From the NCBI GenBank assembly GCA_020632975.1, contig JACKEL010000002.1, positions 62,001-126,000 on the forward strand: a stretch of 64,000 bases of DNA, in the 5' to 3' direction. The stretch's first letter is position 1. Each line of letters opens with the position of its first letter. Positions 35,443-44,430 of the stretch are shown in pieces. The DNA is from Myxococcales bacterium (GTDB lineage: Bacteria; Myxococcota_C; UBA6777). Below the pieces are notes generated by a model. That model had not been told where the DNA came from. It ran no database searches and worked only from the letters and a program-made list of their open reading frames with translations. A program made the position numbers and the translations under genes.

Positions 35443-35836
35443 ACTTCACCTCCTCGTGGCCTTATTTTTTTCTGTTGTGTTGTCGCCACAACCAAATCTT
35501 TTCTTCATCCGTGTAAACCCCCCTTCCCAACAAGATGTCCAAGCCGTTTGAATCCACCAGAAACCATCGACAGAGATGGGGGGATAAAATGATGCATCGC
35601 AAGCTCTTATTATCACACCAACTTTTAGAAAAGATCACCCTCTCAGTGAGGATGCCCGATCAAAACATCCGAAAAACGATCGGATCTGGCTTCTCCTCTT
35701 GCGGTGGACTTTCAGGTGGAGATAATACAGCCGAGATTATCCCCATCTTCTTTTTCAACCGATACAGTTCAAGAATTTTTCTTGATGCATGAAAACATTG
35801 CATCCGTCCCCAAACTCACGAAACCAAGGAGTACCC
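35443..35836. other. Divergent intergenic region with palindromes
   Basis: About 390 bases lie between the starts of the MBL gene and the repetitive exported protein gene. Besides the 17-bp palindrome at 35769-35785, GATAAT (35721-35726) pairs with ATTATC (35736-35741). No small gene with a binding site is seen. Confidence 0.45.
35769..35785 (+). promoter_or_regulatory. 17-bp palindrome before the Gly/Cys-rich exported protein
   Basis: TCAAGAA and TTCTTGA flank TTT, about 50 bases before the ATG. It is a plausible operator for a dimeric regulator; no family is assigned. Confidence 0.35.
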
Positions 35837-38086
35837 ATGAGACACCTGTTTCTGACGCTCGTAGCTGGTCTCTCTTTCGCTCTCCTGCCACAAAGTGCAA
35901 AAGCCGACCACCATCGCGGTGGACAACAAGGCCTCTGCCCTGCAATGGTGGCATGTCCTTACTTTAAAGCGCAACGCGGCGGCCATTGGGGCCAACGTCG
36001 TTGGGGTCACGGCCGCTGGAATCGCCGTGGAAAATGGGGCCAAGGTCGCCGCTGGAATAAGCGCCGCCGTGGTCAACGAGGCCGCTGGAACAAACAACGC
36101 CAGTGGCGCAAGATGATGCGCACTGCTCGCAAGATGAAGATCAAATATCTTGCGCGCAAAAAAGCGAAACTCATCAACAGCTTGAGCCCCGAAGCAAAAG
36201 CCAAAATGAAGAGCTTGAAGCTTCGCAAAAAACTCAAGATGAAAACCATCAAGATGCTCGTCAAGCTCCGTAAAGCGGAACTCGTGGAAGCATTGTTGAG
36301 CGAAAATGTCGACACCAAGGCTGTTGCTGCAAAACGCCAAGCTTTGATGGCTGCAAAACGCGAAAAACTCGTCGCCAAAGCTGCTTTTTTCCTTGAGAAA
36401 CGCAACTTCTTTGGTAGCGACGACCACAAACGTATCTTCACCAAACTCTATCTTGCCCGTCACAAGGCACAAAAGAAAGCACAGAAGAAAGCCCAAAAAG
36501 GCGCGAAACTCTTCGCTGCTTACCTCAAACACAAAGCACACAAACTTCACCTTGGCAAAGGTGGCTGCCCCTTCAAAAAACTTAGCCGCCGCGGTAAACA
36601 CGGCAAAAAAGGCAAGTGTGGTTGCGGTAAAAAAGGCAAAAAAGGCAAAGCAGGTTGTGGCTTTGGTAAAGGTCACGGACACCACGGCAAAGGCAAAGCA
36701 CACGCTTGTGGTGGCAAAGGCAAAGGTTTCGGTAAAGGTCACGGTCACCACGGTCATCATGGCAAAGGCAAAGCACACGCTTGTGGCGGCAAAGGCAAAG
36801 GCCCTGGCGCAAAAGCTTGCGCAACCTGTGGCACCAAAAACTGCAAATGCAAAGCAGGCGCTTGTAAGTGCAAACCTGGTCAATGCACTTGTGGCAAAGG
36901 CAAAGGCCCTGGTAAAGGCCAAGGCAAAGGTTGGAACTGGAAAGGTAAAGGCGCGAAAGCAGAAGGCGTGAAACCAGCAGGCGCGAAACCAGCTGCTGCT
37001 TGTACTGGCGAATCCAAAAAAGGCAAAGGCTGCGGCGCTTGTGGAACCCCCGCTTGTGCTTGCAAAGGCAAAAAAGGCCCTGGCTTCGGTCCTGGACACG
37101 GCTTCGGTCCTGGACGTGGCTTTGGCCCTGGACATGGTTTCCGAGGTGACTTCGGTCGTGGACGTGGTTTCGGTCGCGGCCATGGCTTCGGTCAAGGACG
37201 TGGTTACTGGGGTGGTCGTCGTGGCTTCGGTCAAGGACGTGGCTTCGGTCAAGGACGTGGCTTCTGGGGCGGTCGCCGTGGTAAATGGGGTCGCCGTGGT
37301 AAATGGGGTCGTCGTGGTAAATGGGGCCGTCGTGGTAAATGGGGCCGTCGTGGTAACCGTCGCGGCAAGCGCAACAAGCGCAAGCTCTATATGAAAGCTA
37401 TCTTGCTTGCTGGTATCCAACACAAGATGAAGTTCTACAAGTCCCTTACACCCGAGCAAAAGAAACAACTCCATCTTCTCAAGTACGACATGAAGCGTGC
37501 CCTTCTCCCCCTCAAAGCGCGCGTCAAGATGGAAAAGATGATCCTCGTCTCTATGATGATGGACCTCAACATCAAGTTGGCTGACCTCACCAAGCAAATC
37601 GACAAGCTGATCGCTGCGAAAGATGCTTGGAAAGCTGCGAAGATCGAATTCTTTATGCGCAAGCAAAAGCTCTTCACCGCAGCACAACGCGTCGAATACT
37701 CGATGATCAAGCTCAAGAAAATGAAGATGAAGAAACACATCGCAAAACGCGGCCAAATGATGTTCCGCATCTTCTGGACCACTGTCGCAATCAAAGCCAA
37801 GCACATGGCTGGCTTCATGAAAGCGAAAAAATGGTTGGGTGGTGAGATCCTTCCTTCTGATGGAACACAACTCGCAGACAACGATGAGCCCGCAGACAGC
37901 GACGCTGCTGACGCACAAAACTTCTCTGCTGAGCCCCAAAACAACCAAGTTGACGAACCCGCTGCTCCTGCTGCACCTGCTGCTCCCCAAGCAGACGATA
38001 ACGACGATGACAACGACGACAACGCCGATGTCCCCGCTCCCCAGCAAGACAGCAACGACAGCGCTGAAACCAGCGAAAGCAACTAA
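35837..38086 (+). CDS. Exported Gly/Lys/His/Cys-rich repeat protein with Spy/CpxP-like helical ends
   Basis: ATG 35837 follows AAGGAG and opens a clear signal peptide (LFLTLVAGLSFALL, cleavage near A-K-A-D). The 749-residue protein has three parts. Residues about 60-235 are very basic and helical, starting with SLSPEAKAKM. Residues about 240-510 are extreme low complexity: GKGHGHHGKGK and CGGKGKG units, CXC clusters (CKCKAGACKCKPGQCTC), GFGPGHGFGPGRGF repeats and (R)GKWGR units. Residues about 530-650 are again helical with SLTPEQKKQ, the LTxxQ-type motif of Spy/CpxP periplasmic chaperones. The tail is Asp/Asn/Ala/Pro-rich and acidic. A periplasmic metal-binding or polyanion-binding role is plausible but inferred. 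Confidence 0.7.
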   Translation: MRHLFLTLVAGLSFALLPQSAKADHHRGGQQGLCPAMVACPYFKAQRGGHWGQRRWGHGRWNRRGKWGQGRRWNKRRRGQRGRWNKQRQWRKMMRTARKMKIKYLARKKAKLINSLSPEAKAKMKSLKLRKKLKMKTIKMLVKLRKAELVEALLSENVDTKAVAAKRQALMAAKREKLVAKAAFFLEKRNFFGSDDHKRIFTKLYLARHKAQKKAQKKAQKGAKLFAAYLKHKAHKLHLGKGGCPFKKLSRRGKHGKKGKCGCGKKGKKGKAGCGFGKGHGHHGKGKAHACGGKGKGFGKGHGHHGHHGKGKAHACGGKGKGPGAKACATCGTKNCKCKAGACKCKPGQCTCGKGKGPGKGQGKGWNWKGKGAKAEGVKPAGAKPAAACTGESKKGKGCGACGTPACACKGKKGPGFGPGHGFGPGRGFGPGHGFRGDFGRGRGFGRGHGFGQGRGYWGGRRGFGQGRGFGQGRGFWGGRRGKWGRRGKWGRRGKWGRRGKWGRRGNRRGKRNKRKLYMKAILLAGIQHKMKFYKSLTPEQKKQLHLLKYDMKRALLPLKARVKMEKMILVSMMMDLNIKLADLTKQIDKLIAAKDAWKAAKIEFFMRKQKLFTAAQRVEYSMIKLKKMKMKKHIAKRGQMMFRIFWTTVAIKAKHMAGFMKAKKWLGGEILPSDGTQLADNDEPADSDAADAQNFSAEPQNNQVDEPAAPAAPAAPQADDNDDDNDDNADVPAPQQDSNDSAETSESN
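36650..37370 (+). repeat. In-frame coding repeats of the Gly-rich protein
   Basis: Several short units are repeated inside the gene. An approximately 60-base GKGHGHHGKGKAHACGGKGK block occurs twice (about 36660-36730 and 36730-36800). Nine-codon GFG-x-GHGFG-type units fill about 37080-37260. An 18-base unit encoding GKWGRR occurs about four times at 37277-37350. Confidence 0.75.
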
Positions 38087-38292
38087 GCCTTTCGCTTTTC
38101 CCTCCAACGCCCCTCCTCTTCCCTTCTAAGCTTGCTCCTTCCACACATCCTTTCCCATCCCCCAAAAGGCCATCAGACCTTTGCTTGGGCTTTCTCTTTT
38201 TTGCGACAAAAAGCGACAATTCCGTTGTCCTTCGTCCGTAGAAAGAGAAGATAGCGCGCAATCCAACTTCCCACCCATCCAAAGGAGCAATG

Positions 38293-40122
38293 ATGGCCAC
38301 CCCCAAGCACAAGCCCTCCCATCGCCCAAACACTCTTTTCCTTGCCATGTGTTCGTTCTTGCTGTGTTTCTCTGTCTCCTGCCAAGACAAACACAACACT
38401 CCACCGCGATCACCACAACGCAAGCAAGCGAAAAACAAGTCTCGTCTTTCGCTTACAGCCGTGCTCCAAAAGCTCCATTCTTCCGCGCTTTCTGAACGAA
38501 AAGAAAGCGTCCAAGAACTAGGAACACGCGGAGCCATCACCAAAGAAGCACTTGAGGTCTTGGAGCGCATCGTCCGCTTTTCTTCCAAAGAGCCCGCGGT
38601 CCATCAACAAGCGCTCAAGACCCAAGCAAGATACCAAGCCGATCTCCAAAAGACCCTCGAAGGCTTGCGCAAAGCCACCCAAGACCAAGACTCATCGATC
38701 CGCAAGGCATCCTCGAAAGTCCTTGCGTCACTGCTCGCCCCCACCAAGCCGCAAAAGCCAAAAAGCAAGACACCCCTTGCGCGCCCAACCTCCGCCATCC
38801 AAGCTCCCTCCAAGGCCCCTTCGTTGGCGTCGTTACAACGCGACCTTGCAGACTCAGACGAAAACGTCCGCTTCCGCGCGGCTTTTGCGATGTCCAAACA
38901 AGGTATCAAGGATGAAAAGCTCCTTCCCACGCTACTCCAAGCCCTTAAACATGAAAAGAAAAGCTATCACCTCGAAGCCATCGAGATCTTAGGAAAGATG
39001 GGAAAAGATGCGGCCCCAGCCACCCAGCCATTGACTCGGATATTCCATGACGCAGACCGCTCGTGCAGAGCCGCAGCCCGAAAAGCCGTTGCCAACATCG
39101 GCCCTTCTGTGATCCCTGCGATCTTGCAAGCCCTCCAAGACAAGACACTTTTCTACCGTTACGATCTTGTCCGTGTGCTCGGAGACTTGAAGGCCAAACA
39201 AACCATCCCCTTCCTGCTGCAAGCTCTCCGAAAAGGCGTACCTTACGGACATGGAGCCATCCAAGTCTTCGAGATATTGGGGCTGCGCGATGCAAACGTC
39301 AGCCAAGCCCTGATCCAGATGTTCAAAGCTCCCCATCACGACATCAACAAACCCCATCTCATCAAAGCCCTCGTCAAACGGGGTCCTGCGGTCCTCCCGC
39401 TGCTTCTCAAGGCCCTTCAAGACCCCAACGTCCAGATCCGCTTGGGCGTCCTCGAAACCCTCCGTTCCTTCGGTTCATCCGCCCAAAAGACGGTCCCTTC
39501 CATCAAAAAGTCTCTTCAGGATGAGAACCTTTCCGTTCGTTTCCAAGCAGCTTCCGCCCTTTGGAAGATCGAAGCCAACACCCAAGACACGATCCCCATC
39601 GTGCAAGAGCTTCTAAAACAAGAAGAAGTCATCACTTTACAGCTCAACGCACTGCGTCTTTTGTCGGAGATGGGCCCCAAAGCCAGTCCCGCCATCCCCG
39701 CCCTGTTGCACATCGTCAAAACCTCGGACACACCGAATATGTTGCTCATGCTGACGTTAAAAGACATCCGGTCCACGGACCCTCGCATCCTAGAGACCCT
39801 GCTTCAACACTGCCAAAAACGACAGAAAAACAAGGGCAAAGACAAACATGAAGAGATCGAACTGTCTCTCACGTTGGGCACGCTCGCTTCGCTCTATCCT
39901 CGCAGCAAAAGGGTCGCCTCTACTTTGACGCAAATCCTCAAAACAGAGAGGGATCTTTCCATTAGTCTGGAGCATTTTGGAAAGCTCGAAAGCTTGCCCC
40001 AAGAAGCCATCCCCTTGCTCCTTGAAGCTATGCGGCATCCAGAACTCCTCGCACGGAACGCTGCCAAGCGTTTCTGGACCTTGCGCTACAAGACCCCACC
40101 CAAGAACACGCAAGGCCAATAA
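38293..40122 (+). CDS. HEAT-repeat lipoprotein
   Basis: Two ATG codons are adjacent; the second (38293) is better spaced from AAAGGAG. The 609-residue protein has a signal peptide ending in a lipobox-like F-S-V-S-C at about residue 28-32. A basic disordered segment follows, and from about 150 to 490 come HEAT/armadillo-type helical repeats (L-A-D-S-D-E-N-V-R-F-R-A-A-F-A-M; L-Q-D-P-N-V-Q-I-R-L-G-V-L; L-Q-D-E-N-L-S-V-R-F-Q-A-A). Such repeats form protein-binding solenoids. It probably acts at the outer membrane or in the periplasm. Its partner is unknown, and the upstream exported repeat protein is on the same strand. Confidence 0.8.
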   Translation: MATPKHKPSHRPNTLFLAMCSFLLCFSVSCQDKHNTPPRSPQRKQAKNKSRLSLTAVLQKLHSSALSERKESVQELGTRGAITKEALEVLERIVRFSSKEPAVHQQALKTQARYQADLQKTLEGLRKATQDQDSSIRKASSKVLASLLAPTKPQKPKSKTPLARPTSAIQAPSKAPSLASLQRDLADSDENVRFRAAFAMSKQGIKDEKLLPTLLQALKHEKKSYHLEAIEILGKMGKDAAPATQPLTRIFHDADRSCRAAARKAVANIGPSVIPAILQALQDKTLFYRYDLVRVLGDLKAKQTIPFLLQALRKGVPYGHGAIQVFEILGLRDANVSQALIQMFKAPHHDINKPHLIKALVKRGPAVLPLLLKALQDPNVQIRLGVLETLRSFGSSAQKTVPSIKKSLQDENLSVRFQAASALWKIEANTQDTIPIVQELLKQEEVITLQLNALRLLSEMGPKASPAIPALLHIVKTSDTPNMLLMLTLKDIRSTDPRILETLLQHCQKRQKNKGKDKHEEIELSLTLGTLASLYPRSKRVASTLTQILKTERDLSISLEHFGKLESLPQEAIPLLLEAMRHPELLARNAAKRFWTLRYKTPPKNTQGQ

Positions 40123-40277
40123 GCCTTCGTTCGGCAAGTCCAGCCCTCTCTATAGCAGGTCCACCGTCGCAATCCCCCGTCTCATCGCCACATAAGCATC
40201 CCTCTGCCTTCCATAAGATGTCCATCTCAAGCAATCACTTCTCTCTATCATGGCCGGACGTCTCGATGGGATGGAGC

Positions 40278-41819
40278 CTATTGCAAGAAAAAGAACTGAA
40301 TCCTCTCGATTGTGCGTTGGGGGATATCGTGTAGTTTTGGCAATCGCACAGAAAGGTACACCGTGATCGGTTGGTTGGGCGTCGCGAAACGCTGCGGAAG
40401 CGTAAATCCAGCCAAGAGGTCCTTTAGATGGACAAAATGAAGCTTACCAGGGGCAAGCGTGACATGGCGAAGTTTACGGGGATCGGGCTTGGTAAAAGCA
40501 GGATCGAGCTTTTTGGGGATCAAGAACTTGCTGCTTTGATAGAGATCGACAGCCAAGATATCTGATGGTCGAGAGTAAGAAAAACGCAGAGTGCGACGGG
40601 TGATATTTTTCAAGGCGAAGACGGCGGGCAGGGGCGTGCCGCGGCGGTGTTTGTACCCATACTTCGGCGAGATCTGAAAGAACACAGCGATCAGCTTCTT
40701 CCCAAAGACTTGATGAACCAAGTTGCGCAAACTAAGCCGAACATCGGGGGCGTAGGCAGGATCATGCATCACTTGATCGAAGAAAGGTAGCAAGGAACGA
40801 GCTTTTGTCTGTGTCAGCATCCGCAGGTATTCCAAATGACGCGGATTTTTCGGGTCTTTTGCGCGATGGTGTAGCCAAGAGATGACGGTTTTACGAGGGA
40901 GTTCTTTCAACAACACCCAGTAACCTTCCAAAAAGCGACGTCGTTTTGTCGATGGACCTTGCAAAAGTGCGGTGAGTTCCGCGACGGTCTGCTTTCGATC
41001 GTGCTTCAACAAAGCCAAGTACAAGAGACGAAAAGTCTCCCAATCCAGCCAAGACGCCGAACGCAAGGGCTTGAGAAGCGGCAAGGCGACTTTGGAAGAG
41101 ACTTCAGCGAGCTTTCTCAGGGCGATATGTCTTTTCATCTCTCGCAAGTAACGGACCCGCCCTGTCGCGTTCGGGGAAAGAAGCAACTCCCTGTACGCTT
41201 CGGTGTCTCCTTGACGGATGCTGAACATGTCCCCTCTTAGCCCTCGAATGATCTTCCCCAGCACGTCGGGATCTGCTCTCATGCTTCCTTGGTTGGAGAG
41301 CAAGCCCAAACGACTGTAGATCTTGAAACGAGTGGGATATCGGCGTCGTTTCTCTTTCCCCAAGGAAGGGAAGTAGGAATGGGTTTGCTTGAAAAACGTA
41401 CCCGAACACAGAGGCCTTCGAGAAAAATAGCTGTTCCCGCAGCCGCTGTACTGATGGCCTTGGATGCGCTTCCACTTTCCTTTCGCGACCTTCGCTTCTT
41501 GCTTGATGTAGATATCGCCGTCTTGGTGGGGAAGATCATATCCACGAGGAGTATCATTGATCACGTAAAGGTCGATCTTTCGGTCGGTTGCGTGTCGAAA
41601 GTCTGCAAACAACGAGATACGACCTTTGCGATAAGCGATATATTTGGGCAGCGCAGACAGAGGCTTCGAGTCATGCAGACAATTCTCAGGTACAGAGCTT
41701 CTAGCCGTCTTCCCCTTCATTCGGACGTGTAAAGATTTTCCTGGATCACCTGCAAACGAACGAACAGACCATCCTACCGTCAAGATGCCCACCAAACCCA
41801 ACCAAAAAGATCTTCGCAT
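40278..41819 (-). CDS. Exported protein of unknown function
   Basis: ATG 41819 with GGAGGAG upstream gives 513 residues. A signal peptide is present (FWLGLVGILTVGWSVRSFAG). The N-terminal third contains C-L-H-D, S-G-C-G-N-S-Y-F-S-R-R-P-L-C (disulfide candidates) and an Arg/Lys-rich, beta-like region. The middle (about 195-360) is helical with HEAT-like spacing. The C-terminal 130 residues read as beta strands, with V-F-A-L-K-N-I-T-R-R-T-L-R-F-S-Y typical of a beta-sandwich. No family or catalytic motif is recognised. It is convergent with the HEAT lipoprotein gene. Confidence 0.6.
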   Translation of the reverse strand: MRRSFWLGLVGILTVGWSVRSFAGDPGKSLHVRMKGKTARSSVPENCLHDSKPLSALPKYIAYRKGRISLFADFRHATDRKIDLYVINDTPRGYDLPHQDGDIYIKQEAKVAKGKWKRIQGHQYSGCGNSYFSRRPLCSGTFFKQTHSYFPSLGKEKRRRYPTRFKIYSRLGLLSNQGSMRADPDVLGKIIRGLRGDMFSIRQGDTEAYRELLLSPNATGRVRYLREMKRHIALRKLAEVSSKVALPLLKPLRSASWLDWETFRLLYLALLKHDRKQTVAELTALLQGPSTKRRRFLEGYWVLLKELPRKTVISWLHHRAKDPKNPRHLEYLRMLTQTKARSLLPFFDQVMHDPAYAPDVRLSLRNLVHQVFGKKLIAVFFQISPKYGYKHRRGTPLPAVFALKNITRRTLRFSYSRPSDILAVDLYQSSKFLIPKKLDPAFTKPDPRKLRHVTLAPGKLHFVHLKDLLAGFTLPQRFATPNQPITVYLSVRLPKLHDIPQRTIERIQFFFLQ

Positions 41820-42038
41820 CTGCTCTCCTCCACGCAAAAGACGCACTTCTCGATGAGGACTTCAACGAAAAGCCTCGGGATTTGATCTAGCCTGCGGTTT
41901 TTTTCTTTGAAGAACCAAGGAGTTCAACCACAGAAAGCACAGACAAGGAGGTCGGTTATGCCCATCCCAAGGCGCTCTTTGGGAAGAGCCAAAGCGTGAC
42001 GAGAAGCAGCGAGGCAAATCCTGACAAGAAGGAAAGAA

Positions 42039-44204
42039 TTATTCTCGAACCCGCTTCGCTTGGGAGACACCTTTGACGCGGCTGAGACGCTGAAGCAGAT
42101 GCTGAAGTTGTTCAATATCGCGGACTTGGCATTCAAAGATGTTGACAGCGAGGGTATCAGAGGTGGTGCACTGGGCGGAGGAGATGTTGATATTCAGGTC
42201 GGAAAAAGCTTTGGTCATGAGGTTGAGCAAGCCAGGTCGGTTGTCTGCGAGGACGCGGATCTTGACGGAGTGGGCGCTTTTGGGCGAGGCGTCCCACTGA
42301 ACGTCGATGCGACGGGCGGGATCGCTGCTTTGGACTTTGGAACAGTCTGCGCTATGAATCACAGCGCCGCGCCCACGAGAGATAAATCCAACGATAGGAT
42401 CACCAGGGATCGGCTTGCAGCATCCGGCAAAACGCACCAAGATATCGCGCATCCCTCCCACAAGGATCGTGGTCTTTCCTTTGGAAGCAGAAGGACGCTT
42501 GATGACGTCCTCGATGGCCACCGTCTCGGGCTTTTCAGGGGGAAAGAGCAGGTTCACAACTTCGGTCACATCGAGCTTTCCATAGCCGATGTTCATGATC
42601 AGCTCTTCGACGGTCGCGGCCCCAACTTGCGAGCACAAAGGTTCCAACGAGCCATTCTTCAAAAGCTTGCTAACTTTTTGGCCCGCAGGAAGGGCTTTAT
42701 CAAGCATCTCACGTCCAAGGACGCTAGCTTTTTCGCGCTGTTCAGTGCGCAAAAAGCTACGAATCTTCGAGCGAGCGCGGTTGGTTTTGACAAACTTGAG
42801 CCAATCACGGTTGGGATTGGAGTTCGGTTGGGTGAGGATCTCGACGATATCGCCCGTGTTAAGGACCGCGCGAAGGGGAACGATCTTTCCGTTGACCTTT
42901 GCGCCGACACAGTGGTTCCCGACTTCTGTATGGATAGCGTAAGCAAAGTCCACAGGCGTCGAGCCTTGTGGGAGTTCACGCACCGCACCATTGGGCGTAA
43001 AGACGAACACGTCCCCTTCATGGAGTTTGTCGCGAACACTCGCCAAAAGCTCGGATGCATCTTCTTTTTCGTCTTGGAGGCGCAGCAACTCGCGCAGCCA
43101 TCGAAACTGCTCCACCACGCGCGCTTGGGGGTCACTACCTTCTTTGTAGAGCCAGTGCGCAGCAACCCCATCTTCCGCCGTTTTGTGCATCGCGTGGGTG
43201 CGGATCTGGATCTCAATCTTTTTGTTTCCAGGCCCAAGGACCGTGGTGTGAAGCGACTGATAACCGTTGTTTTTGGACATCGCGATATAGTCCTTAAAAC
43301 GCCCGGGTATCGGCTTCCAACGATCGTGGACCACACCAAGGATCTGGTAGCACTGGTCACGTGTATCGCAAAGGATGCGAAAAGCCAACACATCATAGAG
43401 CTGTTCAAAAGTCAGCCCGCCGCGTGTCATCTTGCGGTAGATGCTGTTGATGTGCTTCGAACGACCATAAACCTCGCAACGAAGCTGTTGTTTGTCTGTG
43501 AGAAATCGCAAGATGCCCAAGACTTCGTCGATATAGCGTTCACGCTCACGCTTGGTCTGATCGATCTTGTCGACGAGATCGTAAAATGCGAGTGGATGGA
43601 GGTAGCGCAGCGATAGATCCTCCAACTCGTTTTTCAACCACGAGATCCCCAAGCGGTTGGCGAGCGGAGCATACAACTCTCTACACTCATGGGCGATTTG
43701 GAGCTGTTGCGAGACGGGCACAAACTCCAATCCTCGAAGCGCATAAAGCCGATCACACAAGCGAATCAACAACACCCGAAGGTCACGTGCCATCGAAAAC
43801 AGCATCTTGCGGAAGCTTTCGGCTTGGTCAGCCAGCTGCGCCTCGCCCATGCGTTCGGCCTGCGCATGCCCAGGAAAGCGGAAGGTCGGGAGACTACGCA
43901 AGGTCTCACACAAAAATCCGATCTCTTCCCCCACTGTGGTCTTGACCTCTTCGAGGGTAAAACAACCGCGTTCGTAAGCGGAGGCAAGCAGGGCCGCGCC
44001 CAAAGAGTCGGCATCTAGGTGCATACGAGAGGCGATCTGTAGGACTTCGAGTCCATGATCGGGGATCTCAAGACCGATGGGAGTCCGCGCGTCTTTCTTC
44101 TGCGTGCGATGATATAACGCCCAAGCTTCGCGGATCTTCTTCCATCCTGTAGCAGAAAGTGACTTTCGTACTGGCTCCAACGCGGCTTCCAATTCCCTTA
44201 ACAT
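42039..44204 (-). CDS. relA: RelA/SpoT-family (p)ppGpp synthetase with degenerate hydrolase site
   Basis: The 721-residue protein has the family order: an HD-like domain (about 40-200), synthetase (about 245-360), TGS (about 410-470) and C-terminal ACT (about 650-721). The synthetase motifs are intact: YGRSKH, YDVLAFRI, GRFKDYIAMSKNNGYQSLH and EIQIRT at 331-336. In the hydrolase domain the expected A-L-L-H-D-V-x-E-D is A-L-L-A-S-A-Y-E-R (70-79), so the HD metal site is lost, as in RelA. The R-F-K-D motif (302-305) is the RXKD form usual for bifunctional Rel/SpoT, not the EXDD of classical RelA. It should make (p)ppGpp on starved ribosomes but not degrade it. Confidence 0.92.
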   Translation of the reverse strand: MLRELEAALEPVRKSLSATGWKKIREAWALYHRTQKKDARTPIGLEIPDHGLEVLQIASRMHLDADSLGAALLASAYERGCFTLEEVKTTVGEEIGFLCETLRSLPTFRFPGHAQAERMGEAQLADQAESFRKMLFSMARDLRVLLIRLCDRLYALRGLEFVPVSQQLQIAHECRELYAPLANRLGISWLKNELEDLSLRYLHPLAFYDLVDKIDQTKRERERYIDEVLGILRFLTDKQQLRCEVYGRSKHINSIYRKMTRGGLTFEQLYDVLAFRILCDTRDQCYQILGVVHDRWKPIPGRFKDYIAMSKNNGYQSLHTTVLGPGNKKIEIQIRTHAMHKTAEDGVAAHWLYKEGSDPQARVVEQFRWLRELLRLQDEKEDASELLASVRDKLHEGDVFVFTPNGAVRELPQGSTPVDFAYAIHTEVGNHCVGAKVNGKIVPLRAVLNTGDIVEILTQPNSNPNRDWLKFVKTNRARSKIRSFLRTEQREKASVLGREMLDKALPAGQKVSKLLKNGSLEPLCSQVGAATVEELIMNIGYGKLDVTEVVNLLFPPEKPETVAIEDVIKRPSASKGKTTILVGGMRDILVRFAGCCKPIPGDPIVGFISRGRGAVIHSADCSKVQSSDPARRIDVQWDASPKSAHSVKIRVLADNRPGLLNLMTKAFSDLNINISSAQCTTSDTLAVNIFECQVRDIEQLQHLLQRLSRVKGVSQAKRVRE

Positions 44205-44430
44205 CCTCTCTATAGCCTCCTCAACGCTCAGTTCTGTCCCGTGCTACGTTTCTTCTTTTGGCGCATCTTTAAAGAACAAGACGACAGGCTGCGGCCTACA
44301 TTGACAAGAGCCGCCCGTATCTTGCAAGATGCCCTGCACAAAGAGTTTGCGTTTAGGGCTTCTATCACAAGCTCCAAACAGCTTTTTGTGCCGTCCATTT
44401 CTTCCCCACACACCATAAAGGAGATAGTTC

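Noticed and set aside
35816..38107. 763-codon open frame on the minus strand opposite the Gly/Lys-rich protein
   Set aside because: It mirrors the repetitive codons of the plus-strand gene, has no ribosome binding site, and gives Thr/Ala/Phe low complexity. The plus strand has a signal peptide and AAGGAG.
41970..41989. GGCGCTCTT…AAGAGCC inverted repeat downstream of relA as terminator
   Set aside because: The stem is short and interrupted, and no T-tract follows on the minus strand.
42060..43616. 518-codon plus-strand frame opposite relA
   Set aside because: The minus strand encodes a complete, strongly conserved RelA-family protein; the antisense frame has no recognisable motif.
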